Assembly (NCBI GenBank): GCA_002342585.1
Contig: DDQG01000027.1
Coordinates: 1-43,155, forward strand
Length of the DNA stretch: 43,155 nucleotides
Source: Prevotellaceae bacterium UBA2448
GTDB lineage: Bacteria; Bacteroidota; Bacteroidia; Bacteroidales; Bacteroidaceae
Direction of reading: 5' to 3'
The notes under the pieces are model-generated. The model was not told the DNA's origin and made no database searches. It saw nothing but the letters and a program-made list of their open reading frames with translations. Positions 15,598 to 24,335 of this stretch are shown in pieces; the first letter of the stretch is position 1, and each line of letters begins with the position of its first letter. Position numbers and translations under genes: made by a program.

Positions 15598-17397
15598 TTA
15601 GAAATTGAATGTGATGTTATAAGGCAGGCTTGCCTGAATGCCGGACTTCTTGCTGATGCTTTGCACTTGACGGAACATCTCATAGTATTCACCCAGTGAA
15701 GTCTTCAGTTTTACGTCTGCATATGAACCTTCTTTGTCTTCGCTCAATAGGTCGTCAATGAAGTTGCTCTTTGCAGGGTATTCCTTGATGCTGTATTCGT
15801 CAATGTCAGCACGTCTCTTAGCCACCTTGACAGCATCGTAGAGTGTACCTAACTGGTCAATAAGACCTAGTTGGAGAGCATGCTTACCAGTCCATATTCT
15901 GCCTTCTGCAATTTTCTTTATGTCGTCAACAGACTTTCCGCGGCTGAAAGCGCAACGAGCTGTGAACAGTTCGTATCCGTTGTTTACGTATTCCTGAACG
16001 ATAGCAGACTCTTCGGCAGTGAATGCTCTCGACATAGTTTGTCCGAGGTCTGAGTGAGCATTGGTCTTAACTGTAGAAACGTGGATTCCCAGTTTTTTGT
16101 TCATCAGTTCTGTTGCTTGAGGGAAGAGTCCGAAGATACCAATAGAACCAGTGATAGTGGTTGGTTCTGCAACTATCCAATCAGCAGCACAACTGATGTA
16201 ATAACCACCGCTGGCAGCATAGTCTCCCATGCTTACGATAACAGGTTTTTCGGTTTTTAACTGTCGTATTGCGTGCCAAATCTGTTCTGAGGCATAAGCA
16301 CTTCCGCCTCCAGAATTTACTCGGATAACGACAGCTTTTATGTTTTCGTCATCAGTCAGTTCCTTGAGATCTTTGACTGTATTCTTGCCGATGATTTCGT
16401 GTTCGTTGTTGTAACCAGGAACGCTATGCGAACTCTCCTGAACGATGTCGCCATATGCGTAGTAAACAGCAATCATATTACCTGATGTGCCTTTGGGCTT
16501 TGACGAAGAAATAGATGCCAGGTCGCTTACGGAAATTGTTTTGTAGTCGCTTGGTTCATCAAAGTCCTTTGTCATGTTACAGATGATTTGTGGCACTTCG
16601 TCGCTGTATGCCAGTTTGTCTGCCAACTTCTCAGTCTTGTAGTTTGCCGGTTGTACGAAAGCCATGAAGTTGTCTGCCAACTGATTCAGTTTTTCAATAC
16701 TAATCTTTCGGCTCGCACTTACTTCACCAGTCATCTCAGTCCACAATTCACTGGAAACGAGTGTGAGCTGTTCACGATTTGCTTCACTCATTTCGTTCAG
16801 TAGGTATGGTTCTACAGCACTTTTATATGTACCCACTTTGAATACCTGCATGCCTACACCTATCTTGTCGAGCAGATCCTTATAGTAGGTAGTCTGCATA
16901 GAGATTCCGTGCCAGTCAATCACTCCTTGTGGATTTACTATCAGCGAGTCGCTCACACTACAAAGGTAATATGCGCCTTGGGTGTACATGTCTCCGTAGG
17001 AAACAATAAACTTCTTTGATTTCTTAAAATCTATCAATGCCTTACGAATTTCTTGGAGTGTAGCTGGAGCGGCACCAACGAGGGTTCCTGCCTCGATGTA
17101 GATTCCCTTGATGTTATCATCGTCTTTAGCATGACTGATAGCTTTCAGAATGTCCTCCAGACTCTGACTCTCTGCGATGCTGCCAGCCAGAAATGTTGCC
17201 AACGGATTATCCTCAGTGCGTTCGTCGATGGAACCAGTCAGGTTTATAACGAGAATAGAATTCTTATCTACAGTGGTTTTAGAGGACTGTGCTCCTGCAA
17301 ATCCGATAATCGTACTAACGGTTGTGAACAAGAATATTATGCTCACGATAATCATGCCGACAATAGTGGCAAGAACATATTTTAAAAAAGACTTCAT
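15598..17397 (-). CDS. sppA: signal peptide peptidase SppA, 67K type
   Basis: This membrane-anchored serine protease degrades cleaved signal peptides. The 599 residues comprise an N-terminal transmembrane helix (about residues 7-35) and two crotonase-like protease repeats. The catalytic pair lies in two parts of the chain: Lys192 in GTYKSAVEPYLL and Ser396 in GDYAASGGYYISCAA. Both motifs match E. coli SppA, which uses a Lys from the first repeat and a Ser from the second. NSGGGSAYASEQIW precedes the nucleophile. It lies upstream of lpxK in the same direction. Confidence 0.94.
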   Translation of the reverse strand: MKSFLKYVLATIVGMIIVSIIFLFTTVSTIIGFAGAQSSKTTVDKNSILVINLTGSIDERTEDNPLATFLAGSIAESQSLEDILKAISHAKDDDNIKGIYIEAGTLVGAAPATLQEIRKALIDFKKSKKFIVSYGDMYTQGAYYLCSVSDSLIVNPQGVIDWHGISMQTTYYKDLLDKIGVGMQVFKVGTYKSAVEPYLLNEMSEANREQLTLVSSELWTEMTGEVSASRKISIEKLNQLADNFMAFVQPANYKTEKLADKLAYSDEVPQIICNMTKDFDEPSDYKTISVSDLASISSSKPKGTSGNMIAVYYAYGDIVQESSHSVPGYNNEHEIIGKNTVKDLKELTDDENIKAVVIRVNSGGGSAYASEQIWHAIRQLKTEKPVIVSMGDYAASGGYYISCAADWIVAEPTTITGSIGIFGLFPQATELMNKKLGIHVSTVKTNAHSDLGQTMSRAFTAEESAIVQEYVNNGYELFTARCAFSRGKSVDDIKKIAEGRIWTGKHALQLGLIDQLGTLYDAVKVAKRRADIDEYSIKEYPAKSNFIDDLLSEDKEGSYADVKLKTSLGEYYEMFRQVQSISKKSGIQASLPYNITFNF

Positions 17398-17414
17398 TTA
17401 TCAATATTTATTTC

Positions 17415-17442
17415 TTAACTTTCAACTTTCAATTTTCAATTT
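17415..17442. repeat. 7-nt tandem array (TCAACTT-type x4)
   Basis: TTAACTT, TCAACTT, TCAATTT and TCAATTT fill the 43-bp gap between the GH105 and sppA genes and touch the GH105 stop codon (17441-17443). Confidence 0.8.
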
Positions 17443-18556
17443 ACTTCAAATATTTGGTATATTCGCATGCAGCGAGAAGCCATGCACCTGTGCCGAATGG
17501 AGCCTGCGACTTTGCATCTACCGTTTTTGTCGGGTCGGGTTTTTCACCAATCGGTTGTACATATCCGATGCTGCCGTCAGTTTGCATAGCAGTGTTGGAG
17601 AGGTAATTCCAAGCTTTGTCTATGCAACTCTTATAATCTTTAGCAGGGAGAATGCCATTGTTCACACCCCACAGCATTCCATAAGTGAAGAAAGCAGTTC
17701 CGCTGGTTTCGTAACCAGGTGCATCGTCTTCGCAGAGCATAGAACGACTCCAGTAACCGTCTTCTTGTTGACAAGCCTTTACGCCCTCTGCCAGTTTCTT
17801 GAAACGATCAACATAGAAAGTTCTGTATTTGCAGTCCTTTGGCATGTCTTGCAGAACCTTTGCCAGCCCTGCCAATACCCATCCAGCACCGCGAGCCCAG
17901 AAACTTTTCCCTTCGTTGCAGGCTGTCTTTACTTTTGGATAGACATATTTCCCGTCGCGATAGTACAGTTTTGAATCTGTGTCGAAGAGCAAACTGTCTG
18001 TCCAGCGGTAACACTCATATTGTTTGTCGAGTAGTTTCTGGTCGTGAGTCACTGTGTATAATTTCGAGAAAACGGGCATACCCATGTATAGTGCATCTGC
18101 CCACCACCAATAATCGCGATCTGGTGTTGATGCCTGGTAGCACATTACCTCCAATGCTCTCTGTAGGCGTTCTGCTCTATGTTCTAATTTATAAAGGTCT
18201 ATATACACTTGGAAACAAATCTGCCAGTCGGCAAAGAGAACGAAATCCATTCCTTCACCGTAAGTCTTATATCTCCATTTACGTTTATCTGTCTGAGTGG
18301 CACCTTTCCAATGGTTGTATTCAGCCCATTTGATGGCATAGTCCAGATACTTCTGTTCTCCAGTCAGTTCATATACAGCCTGATTACCTGTAAAGTAAGC
18401 GGCATTATCCCAGAATCCACGACACTGAGCCGAGTTGTGTTCTTGCCAATAGTTATTTACCTTTTTGATAGAATTGATTACATCTTGTTTTCCCTGTGCA
18501 AACGTGGTTGAGAATGCTGCAGTAAGGAGTAATAAAGATAGAAGTTTTGTTTTCAT
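17441..18556 (-). CDS. GH105/GH88-family unsaturated rhamnogalacturonyl hydrolase
   Basis: This is a secreted glycoside hydrolase of 371 residues with a signal peptide (LLLLTAAFSTTFAQ). The (alpha/alpha)6-barrel family members remove the unsaturated galacturonate left by rhamnogalacturonan or pectin lyases. Family signatures are GFWDNAAYFTGNQAVYELTG, WAEYNHWKG, DWQICFQVYIDLY, the aromatic WWWADALYMGMPVFSKLY with the likely catalytic Asp, FWARGAGWVLAGLAKVL, YETSGTAFFTYGMLWG and the C-terminal GTGAWLLAACEY. It fits functionally with the PL11 lyase at 31916, whose products it could trim, although the genes lie 13 kb apart. It is 4 bp downstream of cca. Confidence 0.88.
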   Translation of the reverse strand: MKTKLLSLLLLTAAFSTTFAQGKQDVINSIKKVNNYWQEHNSAQCRGFWDNAAYFTGNQAVYELTGEQKYLDYAIKWAEYNHWKGATQTDKRKWRYKTYGEGMDFVLFADWQICFQVYIDLYKLEHRAERLQRALEVMCYQASTPDRDYWWWADALYMGMPVFSKLYTVTHDQKLLDKQYECYRWTDSLLFDTDSKLYYRDGKYVYPKVKTACNEGKSFWARGAGWVLAGLAKVLQDMPKDCKYRTFYVDRFKKLAEGVKACQQEDGYWSRSMLCEDDAPGYETSGTAFFTYGMLWGVNNGILPAKDYKSCIDKAWNYLSNTAMQTDGSIGYVQPIGEKPDPTKTVDAKSQAPFGTGAWLLAACEYTKYLK

Positions 18557-18560
18557 GGAT

Positions 18561-20042
18561 TTATGTTTTTTGAGTGTTGCTGCAAATATACGGATTAATT
18601 CCGATTCGTTCCGCTTCTTTTATCAAGAGATTTTTGGCAGGTTCATATTCGTTTGGTATTTCCCCGTCAAGAATAGCGTCTTTGATGCGTGTTTTCAGTA
18701 TTCCTACCTCCTTGCTTGGTTTCAGGTTGAACATCTTCATGATTTCCTCCCCGCTGATAGGTGGTTGGAAGTTGCGAATGCGGTCTTTCTCCTCTATGTC
18801 TATGAGTTTCTGTCGCACCAGTTCGAAGTTTTGCAGAAACCTTTGTTTCTTCTCTTTGTTTTTCGATGTAATGTCGGCAGTACAGAGAGTCATCAGATCG
18901 TCAATGTCGTCCCCCGCTTCGAAGAGCAGTCGTCTAACAGCACTATCGGTTACTTCTTCGTCGGCAATGACGATTGGTCGCATGTGTAGTCCTACGAGTT
19001 TCTGCACGTATTTCATCTTCTCGTTCATCGGCAGTTTCATCCTGCGGAAAATGTTTGGAATCATGCGTTCTCCGATGTCATTATGGTTGTGGAACGTCCA
19101 TCCGAGAGTGTTGTCCCATCGTTTTGACTTCGGCTTACCTATATCGTGGAGAATGGCTGCCCATCGGAGCCACAGAGTCTTTTCCTCTTCCGGGTCGGTG
19201 CTTCGTGCTACATTGTCGAGTACCTCGAGCGTGTGGTAGAAATTATCCTTATGTGCTCTGCCGTTTCGAGTTTCCACTCCTTGCAACTGAGCCATTTCAG
19301 GGAAGATGAGCGACAGGAGTCCGCAACGTTCCAAATCGATGAAGCCCTTCGATGGAATGGGTGAAAGGATGATTTTGTTCAGTTCGTCGCTTATACGTTC
19401 AAAACTGATAATCTTTATCCTTTCCTTATTACGTTCTATAGCGTTGAAAGTCTCGTCTTCTATTTGGAAATTCAGTTGTGTAGCAAACCTGATGCAGCGC
19501 ATCATTCTCAGAGGGTCGTCGTTGAATGTAATGTCCGGGTCGAGTGGGGTGGCGATAATTCCATCCTCCAGGTCGAGTTGTCCGTCAAATGGGTCTATGA
19601 GAGTACCGAATCCGTTGCGGTTCAGTTGCAGAGCCATAGCATTTATAGTGAAGTCGCGTCTGTCCTGATCTTCAGTCAGAGTGCCGTCTTCGGTAATGGG
19701 TTTGCGTGAGTTGTGATCGTAGCTCTCGCGTCGTGCTCCAACAAATTCTATTTCTATGTCCTTATGCTTCAGTTGTGCTGTACCGAAATTGCGATATATG
19801 GCTATGTGCGCCTTCTTCAATTTTTTCTTCAGTTCTTCAGCGAGGACTATGCCTGGCCGTTCTGTTCCGTGGCCTACCACGACAATGTCTATGTCCTTCG
19901 ATTTCCTTTCCAAGAACAAGTCTCTTACCCAACCGCCTATGACATAACAGTCGAGTCCCAATTCATCGGCAGTGTCACCAATCAGTCGGAACACAGGGTG
20001 GTCCAGTGCTCTTACTAGGTCGTCGTGTGTTAAGTGTCTCAC
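18561..20042 (-). CDS. cca: CCA tRNA nucleotidyltransferase with HD domain
   Basis: This enzyme adds or repairs the 3' CCA end of tRNAs. The 493 residues hold the poly(A)-polymerase-like head (YVIGGWVRDLFLERKSKDID, with the metal-binding DID), RRDFTINAMAL, GTLIDPFDGQLDL, DDPLRMMRCIRFA and the RNA-binding middle. An HD domain follows around residue 290 (AAILHDIGKPKSKRW). The start is GTG at 20042, which lies suitably after a -7 box at 20066-20073; no nearby in-frame ATG exists. It is the first gene of the long minus-strand run. Confidence 0.93.
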   Translation of the reverse strand: MRHLTHDDLVRALDHPVFRLIGDTADELGLDCYVIGGWVRDLFLERKSKDIDIVVVGHGTERPGIVLAEELKKKLKKAHIAIYRNFGTAQLKHKDIEIEFVGARRESYDHNSRKPITEDGTLTEDQDRRDFTINAMALQLNRNGFGTLIDPFDGQLDLEDGIIATPLDPDITFNDDPLRMMRCIRFATQLNFQIEDETFNAIERNKERIKIISFERISDELNKIILSPIPSKGFIDLERCGLLSLIFPEMAQLQGVETRNGRAHKDNFYHTLEVLDNVARSTDPEEEKTLWLRWAAILHDIGKPKSKRWDNTLGWTFHNHNDIGERMIPNIFRRMKLPMNEKMKYVQKLVGLHMRPIVIADEEVTDSAVRRLLFEAGDDIDDLMTLCTADITSKNKEKKQRFLQNFELVRQKLIDIEEKDRIRNFQPPISGEEIMKMFNLKPSKEVGILKTRIKDAILDGEIPNEYEPAKNLLIKEAERIGINPYICSNTQKT

Positions 20043-20065
20043 TACTTTCTTATTGAAATTTACTG

Positions 20066-20096
20066 CAAAGGTATGAATTTAATTGATAATTGACAA
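20066..20096 (-). promoter_or_regulatory. promoter of cca
   Basis: The minus strand carries TACCTTTG (+ strand 20066-20073), a perfect TAnnTTTG -7 box. A TTG at + strand 20094-20096 stands 20 nt upstream as the -33 element. That TTG belongs to a repeat unit of the tandem array in this gap. Confidence 0.65.
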
Positions 20097-20120
20097 TTGA
20101 TAATTGACAATTGACAATTG
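20083..20120. repeat. 7-nt tandem array (TTGACAA/TTGATAA x5) in divergent promoter gap
   Basis: TTGATAA, TTGACAA, TTGATAA, TTGACAA, TTGACAA and a partial TTG lie between the divergent cca and MFS genes. Each CAATTG junction is a palindrome, so the array offers TTG on both strands at 7-nt steps. Confidence 0.85.
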
Positions 20121-20133
20121 TTTTGTACTTTTG
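20104..20133 (+). promoter_or_regulatory. promoter of the MFS transporter gene
   Basis: TACTTTTG at 20126-20133 is a perfect -7 box. TTG at 20104-20106, inside the repeat array, lies 19 nt upstream as the -33 element. Transcription would begin about 15 bases before the ATG at 20154, and the leader contains GAGGAAAT as a plausible ribosome-binding stretch. Confidence 0.65.
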
Positions 20134-20153
20134 CAGAAAAATTGCGAGGAAAT

Positions 20154-21338
20154 ATGTCTGCAGTGGAAAAACTTTGGAACAGTAATTATATAAAGGTGTG
20201 GTTTGCCAACTTTATGATTTTCTTTTCATTTATGGTGGTCACTCCTTTGTTGCCACTCTATTTGAGTGAGGAATTCGGTGCCGACAAACACACTATCGGA
20301 GTGGTGCTCTCAGGTTATACACTGACAGCTCTGTTCATGCGTCCCTTCAGCGGATATCTGGTCGATAGTTTCCCTCGAAAGGTTGTTCTCCTCACATCTT
20401 ATTTCCTTTTCTTTGCACTCTTTGCCGGTTATCTCGTGGCGGGTAGTCTTACTCTTTTTGCTCTGTTCCGTACGCTACATGGAGGACCTATGGGCGCAGT
20501 TACTGTGGCAAACTCCACTTGTGCCATCGATGTGCTCCACCCTAGTCGTCGTGCAGAAGGTGTTGGTTATTATGGTTTGAGCAACAACTTGGCTACGAGT
20601 ATGGCTCCAACCATCGGACTCCTCATCTACGATTATGTGGACAGTTACGATGCCATTTTCGTTGTGGCTCTGCTCGTTTCTTTCGTCGGACTTATGCTCA
20701 ACTCCTCTGTGCATTTTCCGGAGAAAGAGATCATTCCCAATAAAGCTCCCATCTCGCTCGACCGCTTTTTCCTTGTGAAGGGTTCTCTCTTAGGTGTTTG
20801 TATGGTATGTATAGCATTCTCCTATGGTGTAATTTCCACATATATAGCTATATATAGCAAAGAGGAATTGGGAATGAAGGCGGCTTCTGGACTTTGGTTT
20901 GCGGTGCTTTGTGTGGGACTTATGGTTTCCCGGTTAATTGGCATTCGCAGTCTTCGTGAGGGAAAAATAGTCGAGAATGCCAGTCATGGTTTTCTTGTGA
21001 GTCTTGTGGGTTATTTCCTTTTTGCAACTGTGCACAATCGTTTTGGTTATTATGGAGCTGCACTAATTATCGGACTTGGCAATGGTCATGTGTGGCCGGC
21101 TGTTCAGAATATGTTTATCAACCTTGGTACAAACCGTCAGCGCGGAACAGCCAACTCCAGCATTCTCACTTCGTGGGATGTGGGTATAGGACTTGGAGTA
21201 ATACTTGGCGGTATCATTGCCGAGTACTACAGTTACACGTCTGCTTTTCTGGCAGGTTCTTTGATGAATGGGTTAGGTGTGGCTGTGTTCTTCCTGTTTG
21301 CCCGTGACCATTATCTGCGCCACAGGGTTACAGCCTAA
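20154..21338 (+). CDS. major facilitator superfamily transporter
   Basis: This 394-residue inner-membrane protein has about twelve hydrophobic helices. The MFS pattern is visible in LPLYLSEEFGADKHTIG, SGYLVDSFPRKVVLL (the loop 2-3 signature in altered form), RTLHGGPMGAVTVANS, RRAEGVGYYGLSNNLATSMAPTIG in helices 4-5 and a second half with GLGNGHVWPAVQNMFI. The start is ATG 20154, which follows a strong -7 box; the longer frame begins inside the promoter. Sugar or drug efflux are both possible and the substrate cannot be read from the sequence. Its stop overlaps the mscS stop on the other strand by 4 bp. Confidence 0.88.
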   Translation: MSAVEKLWNSNYIKVWFANFMIFFSFMVVTPLLPLYLSEEFGADKHTIGVVLSGYTLTALFMRPFSGYLVDSFPRKVVLLTSYFLFFALFAGYLVAGSLTLFALFRTLHGGPMGAVTVANSTCAIDVLHPSRRAEGVGYYGLSNNLATSMAPTIGLLIYDYVDSYDAIFVVALLVSFVGLMLNSSVHFPEKEIIPNKAPISLDRFFLVKGSLLGVCMVCIAFSYGVISTYIAIYSKEELGMKAASGLWFAVLCVGLMVSRLIGIRSLREGKIVENASHGFLVSLVGYFLFATVHNRFGYYGAALIIGLGNGHVWPAVQNMFINLGTNRQRGTANSSILTSWDVGIGLGVILGGIIAEYYSYTSAFLAGSLMNGLGVAVFFLFARDHYLRHRVTA

Positions 21339-22180
21339 ACCATGTGCACGTCGAGTTGTGGGAACGGAATTGAGATGCCTGCTGCATTAAGGGCATCGTA
21401 GATTTTTTCCGTAGTTTCAAATTTCACCGGCCAATAATTGTCGGTATCTGTCCACACCCTCAGTTGGAAATTGATGCTGCTGTCTGCCATCGACGTCATC
21501 GGCAGGTATGGTTTTCTGTCGCCTTCTTTTTCTATGCGGTCATCGGCATTGCAAATATCGAAAACCACCTTCCTCACGTCTTCGGGTCGGGTGCCGTAAG
21601 CCACGTTTATGTCTATATCTACTCGACGTCTGTTTTCTTTCGTTATGTTCTTGATGGTTCCTGTAGCCAATCCACCGTTTGGAATAATGATGGTCTGGTT
21701 GTCGGGAGTAGTTATTACAGTACTGAAAATCTGAATCATCCTTACTATGCCCAAGTGTCCCTGAGCCTCAATAAGGTCACCCACTTTGAAGGGTTTAAGT
21801 ACGAGAATCATCACTCCTCCGGCAAAGTTCTGCAGAGTTCCCGAAAGAGCCATACCTATGGCTACGCCGGCAGAGGCTAGTAGGGCAGCAATCGATGTGG
21901 TTTCTATTCCGAGTACGGCAACAATCGATACCGCGAGGATAATATAGAGTCCTATGGTACAGAGACTGTCGAGGAAAGTGAACAGTGATGGTTCCACTTC
22001 TCTCTTCTGCATTATTCGTCTTATCAGCTTCAGCAGTTTGCCGATTACAAACTTTCCTACTATATATATAATGATAGCAGCGAGTAGGTTCTTACCCAGT
22101 GTTATCAGATATTCGGTAATGTTATTGAGCGCGAGGTCGCCCAACTTGTCTGTGAGTGTTTCTGTAATTTGATTCTTCAT
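21335..22180 (-). CDS. mscS: small-conductance mechanosensitive channel (MscS family)
   Basis: The gene encodes a 281-residue inner-membrane channel that opens on hypo-osmotic swelling. Hydrophobic helices occur at about residues 28-50 and 72-95. The pore helix is Gly/Ala-rich (ASAGVAIGMALSGTLQNFAGGVM), as in E. coli MscS. The beta-domain follows with FKVGDLIEAQGHLGIV, TTPDNQTIIIPNG and a cytoplasmic C-terminal vestibule. It is read from an ATGA overlap with the upstream amidase gene, so the two are probably translated together. Confidence 0.93.
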   Translation of the reverse strand: MKNQITETLTDKLGDLALNNITEYLITLGKNLLAAIIIYIVGKFVIGKLLKLIRRIMQKREVEPSLFTFLDSLCTIGLYIILAVSIVAVLGIETTSIAALLASAGVAIGMALSGTLQNFAGGVMILVLKPFKVGDLIEAQGHLGIVRMIQIFSTVITTPDNQTIIIPNGGLATGTIKNITKENRRRVDIDINVAYGTRPEDVRKVVFDICNADDRIEKEGDRKPYLPMTSMADSSINFQLRVWTDTDNYWPVKFETTEKIYDALNAAGISIPFPQLDVHMV

Positions 22181-22932
22181 ACTGTCTGATCTCTATCTTT
22201 TAGTACAGGGAAATTCTCTCTGAATAATTGTAGTTTTAGCATATTTAGTTTTACGGTCAAGCAACTTTCCTTGCCTTCTTCGCATTCTCCTGCCACTCGT
22301 CCGTAAGGATCTATAAACATAGTGCCTCCGGAGTAGTCACAAGCCGAGTCGTTGCCTACGCGGTTTACTCCGCATACATAACATTGGTTTTCTATGGCAC
22401 GAGCCTTCAGCAGGGTCTTCCATGCCTCCAGTCTTGAGGTAGGCCAGTTGGCTACATAAAGTGCACAGTCGTACTCTTCGCGGTTTCTGTTCCAAAGGGG
22501 AAAACGCAGGTCGTAGCAGACCATAAGGAGAAACTTCACTCTGCGCCATTCTACAATCATCCTTTCCTGTCCGGCTGTGTAGCGTTCGTTTTCTCCGCCA
22601 AAGGAAAACAGATGGTGCTTGTCGTAGTAGATAACCGAACCATCAGGTTTCACGAAGTACATGCGGTTGGCATACTTCCCTCCGCCAAGATCGGTGGCTA
22701 TGCTACCAACGATGGCGGCATCGGTTTTCTGAGCCATTTGTTTCATCCACTGCAAACCCTCGTCGGTGCTGTCGGCAATTCCTTCGGGCTGGGTGGCAAA
22801 CCCAGTGGTGAACATCTCAGGCAATACATACAAGTCTGCTTTGCCTGCCTGTTCAATCATCTCAGTAGCCCGTTTCAGATTCTGCTGAGGACTATTCCAC
22901 GATATATTGGTCTGTAAAAGGGAAATTTCCAT
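22177..22932 (-). CDS. nitrilase-superfamily (carbon-nitrogen) hydrolase, omega-amidase-like
   Basis: This cytoplasmic amidase has 251 residues from ATG 22932 (MEISLLQTNISW). The longer frame upstream starts before the promoter and is rejected. The catalytic Glu-Lys-Cys triad is Glu39 (VLPEMFTTGF), Lys105 (YYDKHHLFSFGGE) and Cys139 (LMVCYDLRFPLWNRN). The closest known group is Nit2/YafV omega-amidase, which removes ammonia from alpha-ketoglutaramate or alpha-ketosuccinamate as metabolite repair; that assignment is from overall similarity. It is transcribed ahead of mscS. Confidence 0.88.
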   Translation of the reverse strand: MEISLLQTNISWNSPQQNLKRATEMIEQAGKADLYVLPEMFTTGFATQPEGIADSTDEGLQWMKQMAQKTDAAIVGSIATDLGGGKYANRMYFVKPDGSVIYYDKHHLFSFGGENERYTAGQERMIVEWRRVKFLLMVCYDLRFPLWNRNREEYDCALYVANWPTSRLEAWKTLLKARAIENQCYVCGVNRVGNDSACDYSGGTMFIDPYGRVAGECEEGKESCLTVKLNMLKLQLFRENFPVLKDRDQTV

Positions 22933-22954
22933 CCTTTTTTTCAAAATATTGGCA

Positions 22955-22962
22955 CAAAGGTA
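22955..22962 (-). promoter_or_regulatory. -7 box of the amidase-mscS operon
   Basis: The minus strand reads TACCTTTG, a perfect TAnnTTTG element, about 23 nt before the ATG at 22932. I see no clear TTTG -33 partner at the usual distance. Confidence 0.55.
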
Positions 22963-22983
22963 CAAAAATGCTGACATTCTGTG

Positions 22984-23012
22984 TTGTTTTTTACTTTTTT
23001 TATATAATTTTG
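22984..23012 (+). promoter_or_regulatory. promoter of the porin gene
   Basis: TAATTTTG at 23005-23012 matches the -7 consensus, and TTG at 22984-22986 lies 18 nt upstream. The transcript would have an AT-rich leader of roughly 75 nt before the ATG at 23092. Confidence 0.55.
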
Positions 23013-23091
23013 CGCCGCTAAAAATTAAAAAAGTAAACAAATAATTAAAATTTATATCAAATAGTCACTTGGAATTGAAAAAAACTAAACA

Positions 23092-24243
23092 ATGAAAACA
23101 AAATCACTCCTTTCTCTGACTTTTTATTTTTTGTCTTTTGTATGCACTTTTGCTGCTAATCCGTTGGAGACAGAAAATGAGTCTCGCGTTGACGATGCAA
23201 ATTCTGGTAACATCACCACAGAACAGATGGTGAAGGCAGTAAGTCCTAATGCTCCCGACTGGGCACTCGATGTGGCTTCGCGTATCAAGCTTCATGGTTA
23301 TGCTCAGGGTGGTTATTATTACAAGCACTCATCCCATGCTGATGCCGACATAAACTCATTCGAGACAAAGCGTACCCTCTTCTGGGTCGATGCACAGATT
23401 ACTCCTCGTTGGTCGTTCCTCTTTATGCACGATTTCAACAGTATCGTACAGGAGTTCTATACCGACTTCCGTGTTACAAACAATAAAGCCCTGACTCTTC
23501 GTCTTGGTCAGTTCAAGACAGGTGTCACAATGGAAAACCCTTGGTCACCCACATCTATGGAAGCTATCGATGTCTATTCCGAAGGTGTCACATACCTTGC
23601 TGGTTGTGGTTCCGACCCACTCTACGGAGTGCAGTATGGTCGTGACCTCGGATTCTCGGTTCGTGGTGAACTCGCAAAGGGTAAGTTTGCCTACGACCTC
23701 GAAATCCTCAATGGTCAGGGTATTCAGAATGTGAAGCGCGACTTGAACAATAAGAAAGACTTCGTAGCTCGTCTTGAGTATCGTCCTTTCGCTGGTTTCA
23801 ATATCGTAGCTACAGGTCAACTCGGTTGGGGCAATGCCCTCGTCGCAGCACCTGTGTTCTGCCCTACAGTGAATCTTGGCGACAACTACCGTCGCAACCG
23901 ATATTCTATTGGTGTTGATTACAAGTCAAAACCATTCAATGTGCATGGTGAATTTCTTGGTGGCAAAGACGACTGCACAGTAAGTCGCGGAGCTTACGTG
24001 ACAGGTTCTGTTCGTCTGTTCAACAATTTCGATGTTGTAGCTTCTTACGACTTCTTCAACTTCAATGTTGACGACAAGATGGACATGCATAAGATTATTG
24101 CCGGAGTTCAGTATTGGTTTTTCAAGAAATGCCGTTTCCAGGTTCAGTACATCTACAAGAGTGCCGACACCGACTACCGCACATTCTTCTCTCATGGCAA
24201 GAACCACGCAGTCATGGCTCAGATGCAGATAAGATTTAATTAA
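23092..24243 (+). CDS. outer-membrane porin, OprO/OprP (phosphate-selective porin) family
   Basis: This 383-residue outer-membrane channel has a signal peptide (LLSLTFYFLSFVCTFA, cleaved near ANP) and no plug domain. The body is a 16-strand-type barrel: RIKLHGYAQGGYYYK, FETKRTLFWVDAQITPRWSF, DFRVTNNKALTLRLGQFKTG and a long run of amphipathic strands. It ends QMQIRFN. The OprO/P family covers anion and phosphate porins in Proteobacteria, but Bacteroidetes members are mostly uncharacterised, so substrate specificity is unknown. It is followed by a sodium:solute symporter gene on the same strand, and the pair might take up one nutrient across both membranes (inference). Confidence 0.85.
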   Translation: MKTKSLLSLTFYFLSFVCTFAANPLETENESRVDDANSGNITTEQMVKAVSPNAPDWALDVASRIKLHGYAQGGYYYKHSSHADADINSFETKRTLFWVDAQITPRWSFLFMHDFNSIVQEFYTDFRVTNNKALTLRLGQFKTGVTMENPWSPTSMEAIDVYSEGVTYLAGCGSDPLYGVQYGRDLGFSVRGELAKGKFAYDLEILNGQGIQNVKRDLNNKKDFVARLEYRPFAGFNIVATGQLGWGNALVAAPVFCPTVNLGDNYRRNRYSIGVDYKSKPFNVHGEFLGGKDDCTVSRGAYVTGSVRLFNNFDVVASYDFFNFNVDDKMDMHKIIAGVQYWFFKKCRFQVQYIYKSADTDYRTFFSHGKNHAVMAQMQIRFN

Positions 24244-24251
24244 TATTTAAT

Positions 24252-24309
24252 TAATGCATAATTCATAATGCATAATGCATAATTGGTGCCCAATAAGCCC
24301 AATAAGCCC
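24252..24309. repeat. 7-nt array (GCATAAT x4) plus 9-nt repeat (CCCAATAAG x2)
   Basis: GCATAAT, TCATAAT, GCATAAT, GCATAAT at 24256-24283 are identical, with flanks, to the array at 941-973. CCCAATAAG follows twice (24289-24306). They fill most of the gap between the porin and symporter genes. Confidence 0.8.
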
Positions 24310-24335
24310 ATTTTTTCATTTTTAATTAAATACAG

